NCBI GenBank assembly: GCA_963920525.1
Contig: OY986439.1
Coordinates: 30,328,319 to 30,392,318, forward strand
DNA: 64,000 nucleotides
Direction of reading: 5' to 3'
From: Dichetophora obliterata
Taxonomy: Eukaryota; Arthropoda; Insecta; Diptera; Sciomyzidae
Shown: positions 12,769-21,678 of the stretch, piece after piece
Position numbering within the stretch: the first letter of the stretch is position 1
Layout of the letters: each line of letters starts with the position of its first letter
The notes under the pieces: generated by a model
What the model was told of the DNA's origin: nothing
Databases searched by the model: none
Seen by the model: the letters and a program-made list of their open reading frames with translations, nothing else
Position numbers and translations under genes: made by a program

Positions 12769-12930
12769 TTTAAGCTTTTAATTAATTTAATTTAATTTGT
12801 GAAAATAAACTGAACACTACAACTTCAAAAACTATTGATTGGTAATACGGTAAAGACAGCAAATGTTTATGTTAATAGCGTTGCCAGATATACGAAAATT
12901 TAGAAGTAAATCAAATGGCTGTCTGAGCTT

Positions 12931-13147
12931 GCCAATAGTTTTGTGCGTTGAAATCCTGATTTTATTTACTAAATAAGTTGTAAAAAACTATCAAATATAT
13001 ATTTCAAGCCAAAATTTCTACATTAGTTAAATAAATAAAGGAGTTATGTGAGAGCAAACATTTTTTACCAATAGACTGTTGGGTATGGCTTTAAATTAGC
13101 CTCAAGGCTAAAAATACTTGCTGTGCCAATAGTTTTGTTTGGCACTG
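12931..13147. repeat. right terminal inverted repeat of the Tc1 element
   Basis: Inverted partner of 11508-11725. Direct repeats GCCAATAGTTTTGTGCG (12931) and GCCAATAGTTTTGTTTGG (near 13125) mark its inner and outer edges. Confidence 0.85.
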
Positions 13148-14405
13148 CATCTTCTATATATATAAAACAGGATGTGTGTATGTATGTAACGAATGGACTC
13201 CAAAACGGCTGGACCAATTTTGATGAAATTTTTATGGAATCTTCAGAATATTCAGGCGGGTGACACTGTGAAGTCTGATTTTTTTATTTTTGGTCTGTTG
13301 GTGGAGGGGCGTGGCAAAATCCAATTTTCATATTGTACCAGCAATGACATATACATATATTTATTTTTTTTTGCTTTTTTTTTATTTTATTTTATTGTTT
13401 TCGAAAGCCGTTGTCATGTTGTCTTCAAAACGAGATATCAAACTCTTAAATCGGTTATGTAGTTCCGAAGATATTCACAAAAAACGTATGTTAATAATGA
13501 TCCAATATCATAATTTAAAATTTTTCGAAATGTTGCATTAAAAAATCCGAGTTTTCGGTTTATTTACAAAATATTTGCATCATTCGGTAACACAAGATAT
13601 TCCGCGCTTACTGAGGTGCAATATTGTACAATAAGTTAAAAATCTATATATATACAAATGAATGTCTGTCTGTCTGTTTGTTTGTTTGTGCTTTATAGGA
13701 GGCCAAGCCCTTGGACCGATCTTCCTGAAACTTTCACAGCATGTAACTATGACTCTGGAAAGAATAATAGGATATACGAAGTTTTTTTTGCACAAAGGGG
13801 CGTGGCACCGCACATATAACCCAAAAATTTAAATCGCCATATTTTGGGCATTTTTTTACCTACGTCGATGATATTTGCTACATATGGTATTGGCATAATT
13901 AGGAATACGTACCAGGAGAAAAGTGGTTGGGACCACGCCCCTTTTTAGGAAAATTAAAAATCGTAATATAGTCTTAACTACTGGACCGATCGTCATTCAA
14001 TTTTCACAAAAGGATATTCTTACGAAATAATAAATTCTTGATTATATAAAGTTGCGAGTGGACAAAGGGGCGTGGCCTCGCCTATATAACCCAAAATTTA
14101 AAATCGTCATATCTTGGGCATTTTTTGACCAACGGCGGCAGTATCTCCTATATATGGTATTGGCATGAATAGAAATACGTACCAAAAGAAAAGTGGGCGG
14201 AGCACGCCCCTTTGTTTGCGATATATTGGAGGCTGGACCTGTTAACCGATCTTAAATTTTCACAGCGTGCAGCTTTGACTCAGGAATACTTATTACATGA
14301 TAATAGGGGTATTCACGGGTTGTTGCGAATTGCAAGAGTGTGAAAATGCAAGATAATTTGCGCACTAACGCGTGACGGGAGACCAATAAACACTCCCACA
14401 TTACG

Positions 14406-14537
14406 CTTGCTTCTCTTCGAGCTAGTATTGCCAGAGCTTCGCCCGAAATGAATAAGGAACATCTAATCCGGGCATGCAGATGTTTCCGATCGAGAATTGG
14501 AGCTGTAATTGCCGCGGACGGGGATTTTATTGAATAA
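14406..14537 (+). pseudogene. C-terminal tail of a Tc1/mariner-superfamily transposase
   Basis: A 43-residue tail, LASLRASIARASPEMNKE followed by LIRACRCFRSRIGAVIA and ending DGDFIE-stop, matches the typical final helix region of DDE-3 type transposases of the Tc1/mariner superfamily. Upstream the frame is lost. Downstream, CCGTACGCACCCTGTATA (near 14612) looks like the terminal repeat of such elements. Too short to assign a clade. Confidence 0.5.
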
Positions 14538-15044
14538 TTGTTAAGTATGAGAGTCGATTATTAGCTTTACTACTTTTGTTAAAAATTTAGTAGCAATATG
14601 TTCTCAAATACCGTACGCACCCTGTATATACATATTTTTTGTGTGTAAGAATACGTATTGAAAAGTGTCTGTGAAACTTTTCCAAACAATTTCCAAATTG
14701 GTTGTTTGCATTCATGCGCAAAAATGTTGTCACACCCCCTTGAAACGCCCACAAATCAATAAAAAAGCTATATTTAAGGTGGTTTTGGTCGTATTAGACT
14801 AAAATTTTTTAGTAGTCTGTAAGGATTCTTTCCAAAGACGTAAACAATGAATAAATTTGGTAATTAAGTTAGTATTATAACTGTCGGTAGCTATACTAGA
14901 AATGGGCACACTATCGCTACGCCTACTTTTAAGAAAACATCAAAAGACTTCGAAACAACTGGTCCGATTGAGCTCAAATTTTAGCAATGGATTTGTTTCG
15001 AGTGCAAGATAGTTTCAGAAAAAATTGTCACACCCCCTTTTACC

Positions 15045-15720
15045 GCCCCAATTCTATAAAAAATTTGCGATATCGTATAGCTTTGGAGTTATGGATCGCA
15101 CAGCCTCGAAATTCGATATTCGACCACAATTAACACGTGCCGTTTCACTGATGACATTTTATGAAAGTTTGGTAAAGGGGCGTGGCACCTCTTTTACAAC
15201 CCAAATTTGTGACATCGAAAAGCTTTGGAGTTTCACAGCGTCAGAATTCAGTTTTCGACCTAAATGTACACATACAGTTTTGCTGATAACATTTTAAGGC
15301 TCTTGTCAAGGGGACGTGGCACCTCCCATTTAACCCAAATTTGCAATATCGAATAGCTGTGGAGTTATATGTCGCACAGCTTCCGAATTCAGTATTCGAC
15401 CTTCATTTACACATGCAGTTTCACTGATAACATTTTATGGCTTTTGTTAAGGGGACGTTGCACCTCCCATACAACCCAAATTTTTGTTATCGCATAGCTT
15501 TAGAGTTATAGATCACACAGTGTCGGAATTCAGTATTCGACCTACATTTGCACATGCAGATTTCACTGAAAACATTTTATGGCTTTTGTTAAGGGGGCTT
15601 TGCACCTCCCATACAAACCAAATTTTCGCTATCAGCATTATCGCATTCAGTATTCGCCTTCAATTTACACATGCAGTTTCATTGATTTCATTTAATGGGC
15701 TTTGGACAAGGGAGCGTGGG
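15045..15720. repeat. degenerate tandem repeat, about 116-142 bp unit
   Basis: Five to six units begin near 15045, 15177, 15311, 15451 and 15593. Each has a GGGGACGTGGCACCTCCC-like box, ACAACCCAAATTT, ATAGCTTTGGAGTTATAG, a TTCGACCT box and ATGCAGTTTCACTGATAACA. It is the 3' half of the Helitron-like cluster; ORFs across it follow the repeat period and are not genes. Confidence 0.75.
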
Positions 15721-15730
15721 TTTCAGCTAG

Positions 15731-16978
15731 TACTATATAAAAATGTATGGTTAAGCTCAGCTATATTTTTAAATAAACCTAAAAAAAGTATGATTGTGTT
15801 CTCTCTGAAATATATTTACATACAAAATGAAAACATCGTCATCTGAAATCAAAAAAGTTGTAAGTTACAAAAAAGTTCAAAATTATATGTTTGATTGATT
15901 ATGATGTACCTTATCAAAATTCATGTTCCTACTAAAACGACGTTTTTATTAACAAAGTTCTAAAATCACTTAGTTAAAGCGCAACTTCCAATTTAGAAAG
16001 TTTCTTGCTTCTCTTTTATAATTTTTTAATTATCACTTACTTCTTTTTTGATATAATATGAATATATATAAAACATTTTCACAGCCTAGGGGGAGGGGGG
16101 AGGGGGCAAGTGCCTTCTTTTTGACGCCCATGACTATTATTATTTTTATATTATTTTACCATTTTCGAGTTTCACTATCTGTTTATTTAGGAATCAATAT
16201 TTCAGTTCCATATTTACGTTACGTTACTAATGAAACATAATTCCTCATGTCCTCACTTAAATTAGTAGATGTGTCATTCTCATTGTTTGAAACATTTATT
16301 CTGAAGACTTTAAGCTCAAGTACCAGAATTTTACTTCCTTGCGTGTTTGCAAGCAGAATAACATCGTTTTCAATTAAATTTTTTTAATTAGAGTGTACTC
16401 GTAATATCTGAAATTTGATACAATCTCTGCAAAAAATGTCAATTTACATATCGTTCATTTGCTCGAATAAAGTCATAACTCAAAAAACAAGATTTTTGGT
16501 TGAATGATGCAGAATTGTTCTTTATATCATGATTCATATTGTGTAAAAATTTCATGTTCTTATTTTGAATGTTCTCCGCGTTAGAAGAGAAAATGCCTCT
16601 ATCTCTTTATAAAAGGTGTGAGTCAATTGCAAACTTTAAATGCGTTTTATGCAAAATTACTTTTTTTGAGTTATGACGTTATTCGAGCAAATGAGCGTTT
16701 TGTATGTTTTATCTGCCTTTTAAGAACTAAATTGAGGTTTTCATTTTTATTTTGACCAAATTTGGTTAACTTATCGTCAAAGATAATGGCAATACGTTTG
16801 CACATTTTATTGAATACTCGTTACTCTCCTAATAGTCCTAATAGTCCTAACAAATATCGAACATCACTAATGATTTATACCTCTCACGCATCTCTTCCAT
16901 TCGATCGCACTCATTCGATCACATTCACATTCTTGCCCACACTGACTTACATGCAACTTTTTTCTTTTCGTAATGCAG
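15731..16978. other. non-coding, presumed upstream intron of the lipocalin gene
   Basis: No coding exon found. A pyrimidine-rich stretch leads into the acceptor TTTCGTAATGCAG at 16966-16978. I looked for a signal-peptide exon ending in phase 0 and did not find one here, so the first exon is either further upstream or not recognisable. Confidence 0.5.
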
Positions 16979-18417
16979 GTGAAGGCCATCCGCAATTTTA
17001 ATCTGGAATCGATGATGGGTTTCTGGTATGTGGTTCAGTACTACGCATCCACGGAGGAGTTACCCGAGTATGCCTGCATGCATAGTCACTTCACGTTCTC
17101 CGACGACGATCAACATGTAAGTTTATGTCGACAATTTGTGGAAACGCATACAAAAAACAAAAAAATGTGCAGATGCGAACTTTCTTTATTTATTTCCTGC
17201 GTTCTTGGCTTGACGGCAAACAGACGATGCAACCAGCTTAATGGTAATTTTTTTTAATTTTTAGCATGGGTTTAAAAAGCGAAAAGTACCAAATGTGATA
17301 AATGACTTGCGATCAAACTGCAAAAAAATGCAACTCTTTTTTTGGCGGGTTCAAGTGAAGTTTTTTTTTTCTTTTCTTACATAAATGAAAGTATGTTTGA
17401 CAAGGAATAGCCAGCTACAGCGAGAGTGCTGGACATCATGTGAAAAATTGATGTTGATGATGACGAAATTATAAAGCAGACGACGGACGCGACTAAAGAA
17501 GTAAAACTTACCTACATACTTAGCAAATGATGGATCATCATCATTATTTGGTTAATGTGAAGCGATCTACAGTTGATCGGTGCAGATATTGAAACAAGCT
17601 GTGGATAAAGTGGAAGATGAGGTGGATTAAATAAACAAATACGCGATTAAATTAAAGGTGAAATGGCTTGAAGAGGGAAAAGTTGATAAGAGTATAAATA
17701 ATGTTAATAAAAAATGGGTCAAAATCAAGGAAGTTGCATTAATTTTTTCAAAATTTCACCGAGTTTCCTTTTAAAATATTCTCTTAAAAATTCACAACCA
17801 CACACCTTTCAGGTTACCATGAACTTTACATATATTTATGCCGAGGATCCGCTGCGTGAATTACTGCAAGGAAATATAACCTGGATGATACCAGAATTTA
17901 GTGTGCCAGGACATTGGATGCACACTGAGGATATTTGTAAAAAAACCTCTTGCTATTATTTGCTGAATGTTAAAAATGTTTGCGAAATTTCTTATTATTT
18001 TAGATGAGGGCATTTACAATACCTACATTTTGGACACTGACTATCAAACGTGGAGTCTCATCATGCATTGTGCGGAAAAGAAGAAACATCCACGCTATCT
18101 ATCTGCTTTGTTGTTGTCGCGTGAGCCCACGTTAGGCGATAATGTTGTTAATTTCTTAAGGTAATTATTATAAAGAATAGTGTTTTTGCCAACTTCTGTT
18201 GTGCAAATGGCTTGTTTGGTTATATATTTATTTTTTTATTTATTTTTTTTTTAGAGAAAAACTGCCACGCTACGATATTGACTTATCATTCATGTTCTCC
18301 ATCAATCAAACAAGTTGTGACAATTTAATGGAGTCTTCAAACGATGATCCACTAGCTTACATTGTGAATGGACGCAAAAATGCTAAAAATATGTTCAAAG
18401 TCATAATGAAACCGTAG
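16979..18417 (+). CDS. lipocalin (apolipoprotein D-like), last four coding exons; 5' exon(s) missing
   Basis: Exons 16979-17116, 17813-17936, 18004-18160 and 18255-18417 join in frame (phases 0, 1 and 2), each bounded by GT-AG; the stop is TAG at 18415-18417. The first exon has the lipocalin signature around NFNLESMMGFWYVVQYYAS (G-x-W-Y), then YACMH. Later exons give TMNFTYIY, NITWMIP, GIYNTYILDTDYQTW and MHCAEKKK, and an end with SCDNL. Lipocalins fold as an eight-strand barrel that binds small hydrophobic ligands outside the cell. The three conserved cysteines fit the usual disulfides. The signal peptide and first cysteine must be on an upstream exon. The third intron here, 17937-18003, is only 67 bp. 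Coding text is intact, so this is probably a live gene. It could be any of several fly ApoD-like paralogues, so no symbol is given. Confidence 0.85.
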
Positions 18418-20036
18418 TAGTAAATAACGATCGAACTATAAATTTTTATGTATGTAGTTTAAAATGTTGTTTTTTTTCTGTGTTATTTTTATGGTTTTCA
18501 GAAATTTTAAATTACATCCTGTTTAAAAAGTGGTGAATTTTGTAAAGAAAGCAATAACAAAATTAAAATTTCACTTTTTTATAATATAATGATTTGACAT
18601 AAATAATAAATTTATAAATTTGATACATTTACAATATTCAGTACAATATTTTTACTGATATAAGCGTGGTACAGTGTGCGATTTCACCAATCTAGCAGGA
18701 CAAAATTATAATTTTTTATGTATAATTCCTTGGTTCATTACTAAAAAAAACCTTGTTCTGGAGTGGGGGTCTATTTCAAATACCCTCTTGGTTACAGGGT
18801 GTTTCATTGAATCTTTATGTATAGAGTACTTATCTCTACTATATATACAAGAATTATTAAGTTTGATCCTTTATAAAAAAATCTGTAATATTTAACCCTT
18901 AAGATTCCCGTAGCGAGGGCAAATTGTAACCAAACTTAGTCCCTATGTTTTATAGTCTTTTTACACTAAATGTGCAAAGTGGATTTTATACCCTTTATCT
19001 AACCTGTACCAGTTTGTGTAACTTTTTTCACCGGAAATCTTGACGAAATTTTTAGCGGATTGGTGACTTCATTTTATTTTAATTAGATAATTGGGCCAAT
19101 TCTGCGGAATCTTTAATGAAAAAATTCTCTTATTCTGTTATGATTTCCCATAGAAATTTTTGAGCTGTCAAAAAATCTGTCACGAGACCAGAATTGGTAT
19201 TCTGCACGACAATCTTTTATGAAATCTGTTATAAATCATAGCAGATTTTTCGAACTGTCAAAAATCTTTTACAAAATCTTTTATTTGGTATTCTGCCTGA
19301 CAAAATCTGTTATGAAATCTGTTATGAAAGACAACAGAATAACGGATACATTTTTTTGTCTTTTATCATAACAAATTTTTAGAAAGTGAACATTTTGGTC
19401 TGAATTCTCTTGAATTGGTATTCTACATGAACAAATCTGTTATGAAATCAGAATAACATATACATTTTTCTGCCTTTTATCAGAATTTAATTTTTATTCT
19501 GTGTGTTCAAGAAAGAGAACGTGCATCGGTCGCAAAAATTAACCATATGATTGAAATTTATCAACATCAAATGAAAACCACGCCCACCTTCCATACTGAG
19601 TGACTATAAAATTGGTGAAATCTCTTTACATGTTACTAAAACTAATGTAATAGCTTCAAATTTTAAGCTTTTGATCTCAAATATTCACCATATATTTAAA
19701 ATTTGTCAAAATAGTATAAAAACACGCTAACTATCGACTGATCAAAGTAACTAAATGAAAACTGTTAGGAATTATATATATTTATTTGGTAATAATTCTA
19801 CTTTAGAGCTCACGCCTTTTTTAAGCGAATAATCTATAGCGAATAAAGCTATAGTTGATGCTTACTGCTATATAAGGTGGCACTATAAGCTCTGCAAGAA
19901 TTAATATATGGCTAAAATGTTTCATTTACACTTACCAAATTTTGTGAAATTCTATAAAAAAACTATTTTGATGGTGAAATTCTCAGAAGGCGCTGGGTGG
20001 CGCTGGGTGGCGCGTGATACAAAGTATTTGAAAGTA
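18418..20036. other. lipocalin 3' flank and repeat-rich non-coding DNA
   Basis: AATAAA-like words occur near 18600-18610 and may end the transcript. From 19095 to 19510 the word CTGTTATGAAATCTG and variants (TTATGAAATCTGTTATGAAA near 19310) recur irregularly in both orientations, a degenerate repeat of unknown class. GGCGCTGGGT is duplicated at 19989-20010. No gene seen. Confidence 0.5.
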
Positions 20037-20193
20037 CAGTGTTGCGCAAAACAAAAGCAACAAAATAAGTGCGCTGCAACAAAATCGTGTATCTTTTTTA
20101 ATATTGGGGACACACAAAAATGATTATAGGAATCAAAGCATATATTCATACATCATATATAAATGAAATCAAATTCAAATTTGGTTTTTTTGA
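20037..20193 (+). repeat. solo terminal fragment of a long-IR Tc1-like element
   Basis: It starts CAGTGTTGCGCAAAACAAAA after a TA and stays similar to the reverse complement of 42700-42867, the right end of the Tc1-like element described below, up to about 20193. Only one end is present, so this is a truncated copy of that family. Confidence 0.8.
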
Positions 20194-21349
20194 AGTGAAA
20201 ACTTCTTTAGGCGCGTTGAACGATTTTGGTAGAGGGTAAATCATTGGTTTGCATCATCGTATTTTTCCAAGGAAATCGTCCACAATCGGCCGCAAGCTTA
20301 CAAAGAAATCACTTGGAAGCTCCTGAAATTAATGCATATAATCTGTTTGTTAGTATAAAAATACTTAAGTTAGGTTGCAACCAAAACTTATTATTAGTTC
20401 GGTTTATATTGGTATATATATGCCTTTAAAGTTTGGCAATTTTTTCAGTTGTTGTATTTGTCAACATTATTGAAAAATTTGCTTTTACTCAAACAGCTGC
20501 TATTCATGGTGAGATTTAAAAATGGATTGATCTTCTTCTCTTTCTGCCTTTTTTCTGCAAACAAGAAAAATAATGTATGGATTGAGTGTTTTAACATTTT
20601 AATCTTTAAGTTGTGATAAAGGAATATGTTGAACATTCAAATAATTACATGCATGCTCTTATTTTATTACATATCGTCAAACAAAGTTTGACAATTTTCA
20701 TACTTGTTGTATTTGTCAGTGGCTTTTATTTTTCACCACTGCGGCATTTTATATTCAGAGTTGACAACTATGGCTGTGTGTCAATCGGAAAGTTTTCAGT
20801 CGTGGTAGGATAGAAAATATCAAGTTGAATAAAATTTGTGTGTGTTGTAATAAATTTGTCTTTTTTGCTGTGTCAAATGGACGATGAAATTTTGACAATT
20901 ACAAATTTTGACGTTTCACATTACGGTCGTGTTTTAGCGCAAATATTTTATATTATTTGCATTTTATCAGTTTGCGACATATTTAATTCGAGAGCTTGTA
21001 CTTGCAACATATTTCGTAAACTTGTAATATTGTAAACTTAAAAAACTTAAAAAATAACAAATTAATGAAAAAAATGAACGAAAGTGCTTGAAAAAATTTG
21101 TTACTAGCCAACATCCTCTAAGTGCCATCACCAGAAGCACAAGCAAGTGATAAGTGCTTGCTAGCAGGCAAACAGAAAATATAGCATGCAAAGTGCTGTA
21201 TATTTTACGCCGTCAATTCGGTTCATCCCCTCTAACGCTGCGCAACCGCTGGGATCTTGTAATTCTCTTTGCGTTGTTGTTGTACATTTGCTAAGTAGTT
21301 ATTGTTGTACAGTAAGCTTTAATTTTTTGTGGATGCTTATTTGTAGCTA
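20194..21349. other. non-coding, nothing recognised
   Basis: AT-rich; ORFs under 75 codons without family signature. Words such as TTGTATTTGTCA recur, but no boundaries are clear. Confidence 0.4.
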
Positions 21350-21418
21350 CAGTCAGCATATGACATCGAACTAGTTTAGAAAACAGTTTATACATACATA
21401 TATATGTGTATATATATA

Positions 21419-21678
21419 TGCCGTAGTACTATATGCTTTTGAATATAAAACGACAAGCGGCGATTCTTATGTCAAAGCTTGGGTGGAATCGACTGGCACT
21501 ACTGAATAATTTTGAGAAGTAAAATCAAAAAGATTGGGCAAACGGAAGCGAGCAGTAGTGACGAGATCGGGACTGCCTCGTTTTTATTTTGAAATAACTT
21601 ATAAAAAATAAAACTTCGAAATAAAATATTTTATTCAAATTTTAAAAAAAAGGATTTAAAATGGATGGTAATTCGACA
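21419..21678 (+). repeat. 5' LTR (260 bp) of the mdg3-like element
   Basis: Begins TGCCGTAGTACTATATGC and ends GGTAATTCGACA. It differs from the 3' LTR at two places seen by eye (AAGCTTGGG versus AAGCGTGGG; TTTTGAAAT versus TTTTCAAAT). The gag ATG at 21661 is inside it, 18 nt from its end. Confidence 0.9.

Larger units (their letters stand above)
11508..13147 (-). mobile_element. Tc1 transposon, 1640 bp, with long IR/DR ends
   Basis: Both ends carry inverted repeats of about 218 bp (11508-11725 and 12931-13147). Within each repeat the word AAAACTATTGGCAC (or a variant) occurs twice, once at the outer end and once at the inner end. This is the IR/DR arrangement of long-repeat Tc1 elements, where both copies bind transposase. 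The flanks are TA on the left (11506-11507) and CA on the right (mutated TA). The transposase is on the minus strand and is broken, so the element is not autonomous but its ends are well kept. Confidence 0.85.
13153..15730. repeat. cluster of Helitron-like non-autonomous repeats
   Basis: Two sub-starts have the style TCTATATATATA followed by (T)GTCTGTCTG-like text and a phrase such as GGACCGATCTTCCTGAAAC (13153 and 13643). The second is preceded by A, and the cluster ends CAGCTAG at 15724-15730 followed by T. An A/T flank with TC at the 5' end and CTAG at the 3' end is what a Helitron insertion leaves. Inside, a 270-bp segment is duplicated (about 13797-13950 and 14067-14220; shared word GGGGCGTGGC). 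A Tc1/mariner-like remnant and tandem units interrupt it. The Helitron assignment is inference. Confidence 0.4.

Noticed and set aside
15045..15720. CRISPR-like regular spacing
   Set aside because: Units are long, degenerate and directly adjacent without unique spacers; eukaryotic tandem repeat.
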